This document shows positions 36,551 to 49,348 of a stretch of 64,000 bases of DNA, piece by piece; positions within the stretch are counted from its first letter, which is position 1, and each line of letters begins with the position of its first letter. A model generated the notes under the pieces. That model saw only the letters and a program-made list of their open reading frames with translations, was not told where the DNA came from and made no database searches. This DNA comes from Salinisphaera sp. LB1 (GTDB lineage Bacteria > Pseudomonadota > Gammaproteobacteria > Nevskiales > Salinisphaeraceae): the NCBI RefSeq assembly GCF_003177035.1, contig NZ_CP029488.1, positions 3,100,001 through 3,164,000 on the forward strand, given 5' to 3'. Both the position numbers and the translations under genes were made by a program.

Positions 36551-38341
36551 GTGACGGGCGCGGTGGCGGAGCAGCAATCGGCCCGCAACGGTTTCGATGA
36601 CGCGCCGCGCATCGTCGAGCGGTCTGTGCCCGGGGCGTCGGGTTTGGACGGGCTGGCCTCGCCGCTGTTGCAGCGGATCTACGCCGGGCGCGGCGTGCAG
36701 CATGCCGCCGAACTGGACTATCGCCTGGCCGGATTGCCTGATTTCTCGGCGCTCAAGGGTATCGACGCGGCGGTGGACGAACTGGAGGCGGCGATCGTTT
36801 CGAAACGGCCGATCTGGATCGTGGGCGATTTCGACGCCGATGGCGCCACCAGCACCACGCTGGCGCTTGAGGTGCTGGCGGCGTTCGGCGCCCATGTGGA
36901 TTTCTTTATGCCGCAGCGGGCGACGCACGGCTATGGTCTATCCCCGTCCGTGGTCGAGGCGATCGGCCCGGCGGGCGCCGACGGCGGGCTGATTGTTACC
37001 GTGGACAACGGGATCGCCTCACTGTCCGGCGTGGAAGCGGCCAGCGCGGCGGGCTGGCGGGTGGTGGTCACCGATCATCACCTGCCCGGTAAGCGCCTGC
37101 CGGCGGCCGCGGCGATCGTGAATCCGAACCAGCCGGGCTGCGACTTTGCCTGCAAGTATCTGGCCGGTGTCGGGGTGGTGTTCTACGTCATGGCCGCGCT
37201 GCGCTCGCGCATGGCCGAGCGTGGCGTCACGGCGTTGCCGCGGCTGGGCGATCTTCTGGATCTGGTCGCCGTGGGCACCGTGGCCGATGTGGTGCCGCTG
37301 GATCACGTCAATCGCACGCTGGTCAGCCAGGGCCTGCGCCGCATCCGGGCCGGGCGCGGCCGGCCGGGGATCGTCGCCCTGGCCGAAATCGCCGGCCGCG
37401 ATCCGGCCCGCCTGGATACCGACGATATCGGCTTCGCGATCGGGCCGCGCATCAACGCCGCCGGGCGGCTGGAGGACATGCGCCTGGGGGTGGCCTGCCT
37501 GCGTGCGGGCACCGCCGACGCGGCCCGCCGGGCGGCCGAGACGCTGTCGTCGATCAATCACCAGCGGCGCCGCGTGCAGCAGCGCATGCAGGGCCAGGCC
37601 GAGGCCGCGCTGGAGCACCTGGCGGCGCTGGACCAGGATATGCCCGCGCTGGTGGTGCATGAAAGCGACTGGCACGAAGGCATTGTCGGTTTGATCGCCT
37701 CGCGCCTGCGCGAGCGTATTCATCGCCCGGTGGTGGCGTTTGCGCCCGGTGAACACGGCGAGTTGAAAGGCTCGGCCCGCTCGATTCCCGGGCTGCATAT
37801 CCGCGATGCCCTGGCCGCCGTGGATGCGGACGCGCCCGGCCTGATCACGCGCTTCGGCGGCCATGCCCAGGCGGCCGGTCTATCGCTGAAGCCCGGACGG
37901 CTGGACGACTTCGCGCAGCGCTTGCGTGCCGCGGTCGCGGCCCGGCTGACTCCGGCCATGACCCGGCGCGAGTACGTTACCGACGGCGAACTGGACGGGC
38001 CCGAGCACAGCCTCGAAACGGCGATCGCGCTGCGGCAGGCCGGGCCCTGGGGTGCCGGCTTCGACGCGCCGCTGTTCCACGGTGTCTATCACGTGCTCGG
38101 CCAGCGTGTGGTCGGTAGCGGCCATCTCAAGCTCACCGTACAGTCGAGCCGCGGCGGCGGGCCGATCGAGGCCATGATCTTCAACCGCGACGTGCCGCTG
38201 GATGCCGCCCAGCTGCATCGGCTGGTCTTTCGCCTGCAGGTCAACGAGTTCCGCGGGCGCCAAAGCGCGAACCTGATCGTCGAGTACTGCTGTGTGGACA
38301 CGCCCGGGCTGGTCCGGCGCGCCGAAGCGGGTGTTCAGTAA
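36551..38341 (+). CDS. recJ: single-stranded-DNA-specific exonuclease RecJ
   Basis: 5'-3' ssDNA exonuclease of RecF recombination and mismatch repair. The DHH phosphoesterase domain shows IVGDFDADGATSTTLAL, TVDNGIAS and VVTDHHLPG. The DHHA1 domain carries RFGGHAQAAGLSL near residue 437, followed by an OB-fold region. The product is 596 residues from GTG 36551; a second GTG at 36563 is possible. It starts 3 nt after thrC. Confidence 0.95.
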   Translation: MTGAVAEQQSARNGFDDAPRIVERSVPGASGLDGLASPLLQRIYAGRGVQHAAELDYRLAGLPDFSALKGIDAAVDELEAAIVSKRPIWIVGDFDADGATSTTLALEVLAAFGAHVDFFMPQRATHGYGLSPSVVEAIGPAGADGGLIVTVDNGIASLSGVEAASAAGWRVVVTDHHLPGKRLPAAAAIVNPNQPGCDFACKYLAGVGVVFYVMAALRSRMAERGVTALPRLGDLLDLVAVGTVADVVPLDHVNRTLVSQGLRRIRAGRGRPGIVALAEIAGRDPARLDTDDIGFAIGPRINAAGRLEDMRLGVACLRAGTADAARRAAETLSSINHQRRRVQQRMQGQAEAALEHLAALDQDMPALVVHESDWHEGIVGLIASRLRERIHRPVVAFAPGEHGELKGSARSIPGLHIRDALAAVDADAPGLITRFGGHAQAAGLSLKPGRLDDFAQRLRAAVAARLTPAMTRREYVTDGELDGPEHSLETAIALRQAGPWGAGFDAPLFHGVYHVLGQRVVGSGHLKLTVQSSRGGGPIEAMIFNRDVPLDAAQLHRLVFRLQVNEFRGRQSANLIVEYCCVDTPGLVRRAEAGVQ

Positions 38342-38679
38342 CGCCAACGTTACCGGACACGAGCCCGCACGTTTTCTGTTTTCCAAGGCATTGTTCCGCA
38401 GATCAACGCCGATTCACGCAGATGCTCGGCATGCCCCGTTACCGGCGTCGATCTGCGTTCACTCGCTTCATTATGAACAAAGCTCAGTCGAAGGCTTGAA
38501 CGACGCCATCGCTTGTGTAGCTGAAGCCGCAGTGCCTTGATCGTACTTCTCATTTGCGCTTATTCGCGTGCATTGGCGGACAAAATACCCGGCTTATTCA
38601 GCCAGCTCTCTTCTGCGTGTCGTACATAATCAAGATCTGCGGATACATAGTCCGGGGAAGAAAGAACGCTGCAAGCGCA
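38342..38679. other. gene-free interval with inverted repeats, lower GC
   Basis: 338 nt between the recJ and fadH stop codons hold no credible gene. Base composition is visibly poorer in GC than the flanks. GCAGATCAACGCCG (from about 38398) is nearly complementary to CGGCGTCGATCTGC about 45 nt later, which can fold a long hairpin. CGCAGAT-type words recur in the interval. Such words are common in degenerate dispersed repeats of proteobacteria, but I cannot assign a family. Confidence 0.5.
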
Positions 38680-41228
<2,549 letters not shown>

Positions 41229-41940
41229 AAAATGATTACAAAAAGAAAAGAGTTCTTTTTATATATGTTCTGGTGCCGGGACGCCATCAATCGTTGGTGG
41301 CAGCTGGCATTGCGCGTGTTGCATCGGGGCAGTGCTGCGGCTGTTGGCATCGACGGTTGAACTCGCGTCTTTTCTCGATCGGGCGGCGGCCATCTGCCGG
41401 CGGCGATCGGGCCGAACACAGCGGACGATGAAACGGGTTCTTCGCGGATTTGCGGCGCAATCACGCCCTGCGAATCCTGGCGGTTCAGGACAGGGGGCGC
41501 GATCCACGGCGCACTGGGTGGGAAACGCCGAACCAGGACGGGTGAAAGTCGCACGCCCTCCGCCTTCGCCGACCTTCGGTTTGGCGCTGCGGCGCGAGTC
41601 ACTCCTCTTGCTTGCTCAAGAGAAGTAACCAAGAGAAGAGCACCCCGCACGGCGACGGCTTCGCCGGTTCACGGCAAGACGTGGTGTCGCCGTACAAACG
41701 GCACCGAAATACACACACGGCGTCTCAGGGTTGGACGGACGCCCGGACTGTTTGCGCTGTATCCAGGTGGTCGACGGGTGGCGAAGGCGGCGCCTGCGAG
41801 TGGGCATGGCAGCCCATACGCGCCGGCGCGGCGGTCGGACCCGCGCTTGTCGTTAGAGCGTGAACGTCAAACCGGGCCATTCTGCAGCCCGGCGGCGCCG
41901 AGTACTCTTCTTAACTCAGTCCCGCAAACCTGGGCAAACC
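41229..41940. other. gene-free interval with an AT-rich patch and a repeat-like motif
   Basis: About 710 nt between the pseudogene and the suf terminator hold no ORF with family-like text. An AT-rich stretch at 41229-41275 contrasts with its surroundings and could be the former promoter of the pseudogene. Near 41596-41640 the text CTCTTGCTTGCTCAAGAG plus AAGTAACCAAGAGAAGAGCA forms a small hairpin and resembles, from memory, an intergenic motif seen in many proteobacterial genomes. Nothing else is assignable. Confidence 0.5.
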
Positions 41941-41979
41941 AAAAAAAAAAGCCGCGATGCATTGACGCATCGCGGCTTT
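41941..41979 (-). terminator. strong intrinsic terminator of the suf operon
   Basis: On the minus strand the 13-bp stem (AAAGCCGCGATGC paired with GCATCGCGGCTTT, 6-nt loop) is followed by a run of ten T residues. It closes transcription 47 nt past the Rieske gene stop and also shields the suf operon from readthrough. Confidence 0.93.
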
Positions 41980-42025
41980 CGAGGCGTACGCCGATCGCGG
42001 CGTTGCATAGCGCTGCGGGCAGGCG

Positions 42026-42346
42026 TCAGTCGAAACGATCGTCCCGGACCTGGACCACGCCGTTCTCGACGCGGGTCGGAAAGGTGGCAACATCCTCGTA
42101 GGCGGGCGCGCTGAGCGCCTTGCCGTTCTTGATGCAGAAACGCGCACCGTGGCGTGGGCAGATCACTTCGCAGCCTTCGACATCGCCGCTGGCCAGTTCG
42201 CCGCCATCGTGCGTGCACATGTCGTGGATCGCGTAGTAGTCCTTGTCGTAACAAAAAACCGCGATCATCGTGTCGTCCACGTCGACGATGCGGCACTGGC
42301 CTTCGTCGAGTTCGCCGTCCTTGCAGACATCCACCCAATCGGTCAT
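42026..42346 (-). CDS. Rieske [2Fe-2S] ferredoxin-like protein of the suf operon
   Basis: Small Rieske-type electron carrier, 106 residues. The cluster ligands are C44-T-H46 and C63-P-R-H66, spaced as in Rieske ferredoxins of dioxygenase systems. It is the last gene of sufBCDS, 13 nt after sufS, ahead of the terminator. Electron donation during Fe-S assembly is a reasonable inference from position only. There is no SufE, SufU, SufA or SufT gene beside it. Confidence 0.85.
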   Translation of the reverse strand: MTDWVDVCKDGELDEGQCRIVDVDDTMIAVFCYDKDYYAIHDMCTHDGGELASGDVEGCEVICPRHGARFCIKNGKALSAPAYEDVATFPTRVENGVVQVRDDRFD

Positions 42347-42359
42347 CGCGACAATCCTT

Positions 42360-43619
42360 TTATCCGAAGATACGTTGAATGCTTTCCAGGCCGCCGATCA
42401 ACGCATCGACATCCGCCTGCGTATTGTAGAGCGCGAAGGAGACGCGCGCGGTTGCCGGTACACCGAAGCGCTGCATCAGCGGCATCGCACAATGATGGCC
42501 GGTACGGATCGCGACGCCCGATTCATCGAGCAGGGTGCCGATGTCGTGCGCGTGCACGCCGTCCATCACGAAGGAGATGATCCCGGCCTTGCCCGGCGCG
42601 GTGCCAATGATGCGCAGGCCGTCGATGGTTTCCATCTCGCGCGTCGCGCGCGCCAGCAGTTCGTGCTCGTAGTCGAACACGGTGGCCAGATCCAGGTCGT
42701 TGACGTAGTCGATGGCGGCCCCGAGGGCGGCCGCGCCGGCGATGTTGGGGGTGCCAGCCTCGAACTTGTAGGGCACGTCGTTGTACGTCGTACCCGAGAA
42801 CGACACCGTCTCGATCATGTCGCCGCCGCCCTGATAGGGCGGCATGGCTTCCAGCAGTTCGCGCTTGGCGTACAGGGCGCCGAAGCCGGTGGGGCCGAAC
42901 AGTTTGTGCGCCGACATCGTGTAGAAATCGGCGTCGAGAGCGCTGACGTCGACCGGCATGTGGGCCACGGCCTGGGCGCCGTCGATCAGGGTCACCGCGC
43001 CGGCGTCATGCGCCGCGGCGATCATCTCGGCCACCGGCAGCACCGTGCCCAGGGCATTGGAGATATGCGCGAACGCGGCAATGACCGTACGTTCCGACAG
43101 CTTCGCGCGGAAGTCCTCGATCGATACACTGCCGTCGTCGCCGATCGGTGCTACCACGATTTGTGCGCCGGTGGCTTCGGCCACCATCTGCCAGGGCACG
43201 ATGTTGGAGTGGTGTTCCAGCTCGGTGAGCAGGATCTCGTCCCCCGGCTTCAGCCGCGGCCGGGCATAGCACTGGGCGACCAGATTGATGCCGTCTGTGG
43301 TGCCGCGGGTATAGACGATCTCGTCGCGCGAGCGCGCGCCGATGAATTCGGCCAGCTTGTCGCGGCAGGCTTCGTATTGCTGCGTGGCCCGTTGCGACAG
43401 CGTGTGGATCGCGCGGTGTACGTTGGCGTTGGCGTGGCGATAGTAGTCGTCGCTGGCCTGAATGACGCGCACCGGTTTCTGGGTGGTCGCCGCGTTGTCG
43501 AGATACACCAGCCGTCGTCCCGAGGGCAGGGCCTCGAGCAGGATGGGGAAGTCGGCGCGCGCGTGCTCGGCGTCGAACGCCGGGGGCACGGTTGCGGTCT
43601 GCTGCTTCACTTCGGACAT
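42360..43619 (-). CDS. sufS: cysteine desulfurase SufS
   Basis: Group II PLP cysteine desulfurase giving persulfide sulfur to the SUF scaffold. The 419-residue protein has YLDNAATTQKP near the N-terminus, the PLP lysine in MSAHKLFGPTG, and the catalytic Cys in RTGHHCAMP at about residue 377. I start at ATG 43619 (MSEVKQQTATVPP); the frame extends to 43748 inside sufD but the added text is not family-like. It would need a sulfur acceptor such as SufE, which is not in this operon. Confidence 0.95.
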   Translation of the reverse strand: MSEVKQQTATVPPAFDAEHARADFPILLEALPSGRRLVYLDNAATTQKPVRVIQASDDYYRHANANVHRAIHTLSQRATQQYEACRDKLAEFIGARSRDEIVYTRGTTDGINLVAQCYARPRLKPGDEILLTELEHHSNIVPWQMVAEATGAQIVVAPIGDDGSVSIEDFRAKLSERTVIAAFAHISNALGTVLPVAEMIAAAHDAGAVTLIDGAQAVAHMPVDVSALDADFYTMSAHKLFGPTGFGALYAKRELLEAMPPYQGGGDMIETVSFSGTTYNDVPYKFEAGTPNIAGAAALGAAIDYVNDLDLATVFDYEHELLARATREMETIDGLRIIGTAPGKAGIISFVMDGVHAHDIGTLLDESGVAIRTGHHCAMPLMQRFGVPATARVSFALYNTQADVDALIGGLESIQRIFG

Positions 43620-43638
43620 GACGGCTTCTCCCGCCAAC

Positions 43639-44976
43639 TCAGGCCAGATCCACGTATGCGCGACCGCCCGGCAGCTTGGCCAGGATGGCGGCCTCGACAT
43701 AACGCTCGATCGGCTCGATGCCGATCTTCTGCACCAGTGCGTTGGCAAAACTGTAGGTCAGGATGGCGCGCGCGCCTTCCTCGCTCACGCCCCGGCTGTT
43801 GAGATAGAACACCGCGTCTTCGTCGAGCTGGCCGATGGTCGAGCCGTGGCCGGCGGTCACATCGTCGGCATAGATCTCGAGTTCGGGCTTGGCGTCGACT
43901 TCGGCGTTGTCGGACAGTAGCAGGGCATCGGAGGATAGATCCGAGTCGGTCTTCTGCGCGTCCTTTTGAATCACGATCTTGCCATTGAATACGCCGCGGG
44001 CGTGACCGGCGAGCACACCCTTGTATCGTTCCCGGGAAAGACTGTGCTCGGTGGCGTGGTCGATCCGGGTGTGATTGTCCACATGCTGGCGCCCGGTCGC
44101 CGTGTAGACACCGTTGAAGTGGACTTCCGCATTGTGGTCGACAAGTCGTGCATTGGTATCAATACGCGCCAGGCGCCCGCCCAGATCAAAGCCGTGATTG
44201 AACACGCGGCTATCGCGGCGCTGTTGGGCGAAGAAGCTCGATACGTGGTAGCCACGCTCGGATTCCTGCTGAATGCGCACCCGGGTGAGTTGCGCATTGC
44301 GCCCCATTACGGCCTCGGTCACCTGGTTGGCGAAGTAGGCCTTGCTGCCGAGGCCGACCGAATGCTCGATGACGACGGCCTGGCTGTTCTCGCCGAAGAC
44401 GTAGCGATGGCGGACCTGGGTCATGCGCTCGTCGCGTACGCCGGAGGTCACGCTGATCACGTGCAGCGGTTTCTCCAGCACGGCGTTGGCCGCGGTTTCG
44501 ACATAAGCGCCGTCGGTGAAAAACGCCGCGTTCATGGCGGTCAGGCTGCCCGGCTCTTCTTCGATCTCGCGTGCCTTGACGGTGGCGCCCGCGTTCTCGG
44601 ACAGATAGTCCGCAAAGGAACGCACGGTCACGCCGGCGGGCAGATCGTCGACATCCGACAGTGCTGCGTTGAAGCGGCCGTCGACGAAGATGATGCGGTG
44701 GGCGTCCAGGTCCGCGGGGATGAACGCGCGCAGTTCGTCCAGTGCCACCGGCTCGGCTTCGTCGCTGATCTCGAAACGACGCTTCTCGACCGGCTGAAGA
44801 CTGGTGTACTTCCAGTCCTCCTCGCGCGTGGAGGGAAACCCGGCTTCGGAGAAGCGGGTCAGCTCGGCTGAGCGCTCGCGCTTGGAGTCGTCGCTGCCGG
44901 GCAGGTCGCGCTCGACCCGGGCGTATTCGGCCAGATAGTGGTCGATGCTGGGTTCGATCTGTTGCGTCGCGCTCAT
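43639..44976 (-). CDS. sufD: Fe-S cluster assembly protein SufD
   Basis: Scaffold partner of SufB in the SufBC2D complex. The 445-residue protein has the SufBD beta-helix core. It shows EDWKYTSL near residue 55 and late QLDEDAVFYLNSRGVSEEGARAILTYSFA with the conserved His-bearing segment TAGHGSTIG. The ATG overlaps the sufC stop (ATGA). Confidence 0.93.
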   Translation of the reverse strand: MSATQQIEPSIDHYLAEYARVERDLPGSDDSKRERSAELTRFSEAGFPSTREEDWKYTSLQPVEKRRFEISDEAEPVALDELRAFIPADLDAHRIIFVDGRFNAALSDVDDLPAGVTVRSFADYLSENAGATVKAREIEEEPGSLTAMNAAFFTDGAYVETAANAVLEKPLHVISVTSGVRDERMTQVRHRYVFGENSQAVVIEHSVGLGSKAYFANQVTEAVMGRNAQLTRVRIQQESERGYHVSSFFAQQRRDSRVFNHGFDLGGRLARIDTNARLVDHNAEVHFNGVYTATGRQHVDNHTRIDHATEHSLSRERYKGVLAGHARGVFNGKIVIQKDAQKTDSDLSSDALLLSDNAEVDAKPELEIYADDVTAGHGSTIGQLDEDAVFYLNSRGVSEEGARAILTYSFANALVQKIGIEPIERYVEAAILAKLPGGRAYVDLA

Positions 44977-45734
44977 GACGTCGCAGCGGCCTCGTCGGTT
45001 TCCAGGTTGGCGTAGCCTTCTTCCTCGAGCGTATCGGCCAGTTCGGGCCCGCCCGAACGCACGATCCGGCCCTGGTACAACACGTGCACCCGATCGGGTA
45101 CGACATGCTCCAGCAGGCGCTTGTAGTGGGTCACGAGGATGACGGAGCGTTCCGGCGAGCGCAGGCGGTTGATTCCACTCGCGACGATCTTGAGCGCGTC
45201 AATATCGAGCCCGGAGTCGGTTTCATCCAGGACCGCCAGGGCGGGTTCCAGCATCAGCATCTGGAAGATTTCGTTACGTTTCTTCTCGCCGCCGGAGAAA
45301 TCCTCGTTCACACCGCGTTTGACCATGTCCATGCTCATGCCGACATGGCTGATCTTCTCCTGAACCATCTGCATGAATTCCACGGCGTCGATCTCGGGCT
45401 CGCCGTGATACTTGCGGCGCGCGTTGATCGCGGCACGCAGCAGGTACAGGTTGGATACACCGGGGATCTCGACCGGGTACTGGAAGCCGAGGAACACGCC
45501 TTCGCAGGCGCGTTCGTCGGGGGCGAGCTCGAGCAGTTCCCGGCCCTTGAACGTCACGCTGCCCTCGGTGACCTCGTATTCCTCGCGCCCGGCGAGAATA
45601 CTGGCCAGCGTGGACTTGCCGGAACCGTTCGGGCCCATGATGGCATGGACTTCACCGTCCGGGACTTCGAGATCGATGCCGCGGAGGATAGGCTTGCCTT
45701 CGACCTCGGCATGCAGGTTCTTGATTGAGATCAT
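44973..45734 (-). CDS. sufC: Fe-S cluster assembly ATPase SufC
   Basis: ABC-type ATPase that drives conformational change in SufBC2D. The 253-residue protein has Walker A GPNGSGKST (residues 34-42), FQYPVEIPGV, the signature FSGGEKKRNEI, and Walker B AVLDETDSGLD. It lies between sufB (86 nt upstream) and sufD, with which it overlaps. Confidence 0.97.
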   Translation of the reverse strand: MISIKNLHAEVEGKPILRGIDLEVPDGEVHAIMGPNGSGKSTLASILAGREEYEVTEGSVTFKGRELLELAPDERACEGVFLGFQYPVEIPGVSNLYLLRAAINARRKYHGEPEIDAVEFMQMVQEKISHVGMSMDMVKRGVNEDFSGGEKKRNEIFQMLMLEPALAVLDETDSGLDIDALKIVASGINRLRSPERSVILVTHYKRLLEHVVPDRVHVLYQGRIVRSGGPELADTLEEEGYANLETDEAAATS

Positions 45735-45820
45735 ATGCGTTATTCGAACAATGGAAACTGGACAGGCCCGGCACCACTGGCGCCCGGGCCCGGAAAACGA
45801 CTGCGCTTCGAGCCGCGGTC

Positions 45821-47308
<1,488 letters not shown>

Positions 47309-47349
47309 AGCAACTCGAATCTTGGTAGAAAGGTCAGTTATCGACCTGA

Positions 47350-47355
47350 AAGTAT
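47350..47355 (-). promoter_or_regulatory. candidate -10 of the suf promoter
   Basis: TATACT on the minus strand lies about 42 nt upstream of the sufB ATG, with a weak TTAGCC-like -35 about 15 nt further on. Just downstream, AGGTC-N7-GACCT (on the plus strand near 47324-47345) is a small inverted repeat that could bind a regulator. Confidence 0.4.
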
Positions 47356-47513
47356 AACGCGGATGAGCCCCGGCTAATATCGCCGCGTGCCCATACTGAT
47401 GATAGTGGGGCCCTATTAAACACCTTCAAGGCATTGCCCGGACACGGGCTTGCGTCGCCCGAGCCCGACGCGCTCTAATGAAGTTTGCCATGAATACGTC
47501 CAGGGAGAGCGTG

Positions 47514-47972
47514 ATGCGCAGGATTGTAAGCTTGGGTGCGATGACCGGCTTCGGTCTCCTGGCGGCCGGTTGTTCGCAGGTCGCGGTGACTTCCAACACG
47601 CTGCTCAACGGGACCGCGCGCATCGCCGACGCGACGACCGAGGCCGTCAGGGAAACCAGCCAAGCCACGACCCACTCGACACGCAACAGCTTCGCCCAGA
47701 CGCACAAGGCACGCGAGAAATTCGTGCGCTCACAGTATGCCATGCTCAAGAGCGAGGCGGCGCGAGGCTCGGGCGAGGATCTCGACGCACTGGCTTACAT
47801 GATGCAGGCCCGCAACAAGTCGGCGTTCGAATCCCGGGTGCAGGCACACTATAGCCAATTGTTCTCGGGCAAGCCCAGTGCCGATGCGTTCCTCTCGCGC
47901 CTTTACAAGGTGGTGGGGACGCCGCCGGACATGACTGCGGCAAACGCGGGCGACACCCTGGCCGCGAGCTGA
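47514..47972 (+). CDS. putative lipoprotein of unknown function
   Basis: A 152-residue product starting at ATG 47514 behind AGGGAG. A lipoprotein signal MRRIVSLGAMTGFGLLAAGC with a classical lipobox LAAGC is clear, so the mature protein is membrane-anchored. The remainder is polar, rich in Thr/Ser/Ala, with helical text and no motif I recognise. It is divergent from sufB; nothing links it functionally. A terminator follows. Confidence 0.75.
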   Translation: MRRIVSLGAMTGFGLLAAGCSQVAVTSNTLLNGTARIADATTEAVRETSQATTHSTRNSFAQTHKAREKFVRSQYAMLKSEAARGSGEDLDALAYMMQARNKSAFESRVQAHYSQLFSGKPSADAFLSRLYKVVGTPPDMTAANAGDTLAAS

Positions 47973-47996
47973 TCCACCGCGCGCCCTGACGTTGAC

Positions 47997-48024
47997 AAGC
48001 CGGCGCATGCCGCCGGCTTCTTTC
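47997..48024 (+). terminator. intrinsic terminator after the lipoprotein gene
   Basis: AAGCCGGCG (47997-48005) and CGCCGGCTT (48011-48019) form a 9-bp stem with a 5-nt loop, followed by CTTTC. It is 25 nt past the stop codon. Confidence 0.7.
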
Positions 48025-48056
48025 GATTGCGGTTCGCGTACAACGGAAAGCCGGAT

Positions 48057-48500
48057 ATGGGGTTTGACAGGCGGTGGGATATCGATGTCCCGTTCTACAT
48101 CGAGATCGCGGTCGGCGCGGGTGACATCGATCGGCTCGATCACGTCAACAATTCGGTGTACCTGCAATATATGGAACGGGCCGCCTGGGCGCATACGCTC
48201 GCGCTGGGGCTGGACTGGGATACCTATGTTGCGCTGGATGCCGCGTGCGTGGTGCGGCACCATAATCTCGATTACCTGATCGCCGCGAAGCTGGGTGATC
48301 AACTGCAGGTGGCCACCTGGATCGGCGAGAACGACGGTCGGATCTCGATGTGGCGTTACTTCCAGATGCGCCGGGTCGGCGACGGTCGCACCATCTTCCG
48401 CGCGCGGACCCAGTACGTGACGATTTGTCTGTCGAACGGACGGCCGTGCCGTATGCCGCCCTCGTTCGCCAAGGCCTATGCGCCAGTCGACCGGGTCTGA
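48057..48500 (+). CDS. acyl-CoA thioesterase, 4HBT hotdog family
   Basis: A 147-residue single-domain hotdog protein. The active-site region DRLDHVNNSVYLQYMERA matches 4-hydroxybenzoyl-CoA/YbgC-type thioesterases (Asp then HVNN). Substrate cannot be given. ATG 48057 has GGAAAG upstream; a TTG at 48027 is in frame but less likely. The next gene overlaps its end. Confidence 0.82.
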   Translation: MGFDRRWDIDVPFYIEIAVGAGDIDRLDHVNNSVYLQYMERAAWAHTLALGLDWDTYVALDAACVVRHHNLDYLIAAKLGDQLQVATWIGENDGRISMWRYFQMRRVGDGRTIFRARTQYVTICLSNGRPCRMPPSFAKAYAPVDRV

Positions 48501-48780
48501 GGTGCCGCGGTCGCCGCGGGTGGCCATTCTGTATTGTCCGGCCTGCCGTTGGGTCGCGCGCGCGGCCTGGATGAGCCAGGAAATCCTCACCACGTTCGGG
48601 AGCGCGCTCGGCGAAGTGGCGCTGGTGCCGGCCGGGCGCGGGGTGTTTCAGGTCTGGCTCGATGGCGAATGCTTGCACGATCGCGCCGCGGCTGGCGGGT
48701 TTCCCGAGACGAAACCGATCAAACAGATGATCCGCGACCGCATCGACCCGGGTCGCGACCTCGGGCATTCTGAAGGGTAG
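48478..48780 (+). CDS. SelT/SelW/SelH (Rdx) family redox protein
   Basis: A 100-residue thioredoxin-like Rdx protein. The CxxC redox motif is YCPACRW with Cys20 and Cys23. The family continues with RAAWMSQEILTTF, VFQVWLDGE, and GGFPETKPIKQMIRDRI. Bacterial SelW-like proteins usually have Cys where animal forms have selenocysteine, as here. ATG 48478 overlaps the thioesterase by 23 nt; GTG 48502 (MPRSPRVAILYC) would avoid this. Confidence 0.8.
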   Translation: MRQSTGSEVPRSPRVAILYCPACRWVARAAWMSQEILTTFGSALGEVALVPAGRGVFQVWLDGECLHDRAAAGGFPETKPIKQMIRDRIDPGRDLGHSEG

Positions 48781-48876
48781 ATCGCTTGCCCGTCGGGTGG
48801 CGGCCCGTCGATGGCCTGGGTGTCATCCGGGGTTGTACGGGGTCGCCCGCCGCCCACGCGTTGTTGGGATGGGCCC

Positions 48877-49296
48877 TTAGCTCCAGACCAGATCGACGCG
48901 CGCCCGATCGACCGCGACGATCGCGACCTGGCCGAAGCGTCGCGCGAGGTTGCGTGCCATGCCTTCTTCCATGCCGGCCACGAGCCAGCCGGGTTCGTTC
49001 GGCCAGTCGCCAGCGGTATCGCGGTTGACCGCGGCCAGCCGGTCGAAACCGCGACGCTCGAGCAGGGTGTCGAGCACCTGGTGTCGCGCGCGGTTGTCGG
49101 CCGCGGTGGCCGCTTCAGCGCCGGGGTTGTAGGCGGTGATCAGCCACGCCGCGGCGGCCCCGTTGCGGGCGCTCACCCAGTCGGCGAGCGTGGCGGGGGT
49201 TGCCTGATACAGATTCAGGACGATGTTTTCGCCTCGATACTCGACGCAGTAGTCGGTGCTTTGGAACGCGTTGCTCAGTTCGCTACGTTGGCGCAT
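48877..49296 (-). CDS. DUF3293 family protein
   Basis: A 139-residue cytoplasmic protein. The text LITAYNPGA, ENIVLNLYQ, NRARHQVLD and WPNEPGWLV...RRFGQVAIV is typical of DUF3293 as I recall it; the function of that family is unknown. ATG 49296 sits right behind the T run of the fadE terminator and has no SD, so its expression signal is unclear. Confidence 0.7.
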   Translation of the reverse strand: MRQRSELSNAFQSTDYCVEYRGENIVLNLYQATPATLADWVSARNGAAAAWLITAYNPGAEAATAADNRARHQVLDTLLERRGFDRLAAVNRDTAGDWPNEPGWLVAGMEEGMARNLARRFGQVAIVAVDRARVDLVWS

Positions 49297-49299
49297 CGC

Positions 49300-49327
49300 A
49301 AAAAAAGGCCCGGGATTGACCCGGGCC
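49300..49327 (-). terminator. intrinsic terminator of fadE
   Basis: On the minus strand, GGCCCGGG-N5-CCCGGGCC (8-bp perfect stem, 49327 down to 49307) is followed by seven T residues. It lies 21 nt after the fadE stop and directly abuts the DUF3293 start. Confidence 0.9.
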
Positions 49328-49348
49328 ATGATGCGGTACGGCGTCGCG

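Noticed and set aside
35303-36928. 541-residue open frame opposite thrC and recJ
   Set aside because: Spans two real genes on the other strand and shows no recognisable motif.
41332-41863. Small ORFs in the interval before the suf terminator
   Set aside because: Arg/Pro-rich text with no domain and no conserved start signals; more likely non-coding.
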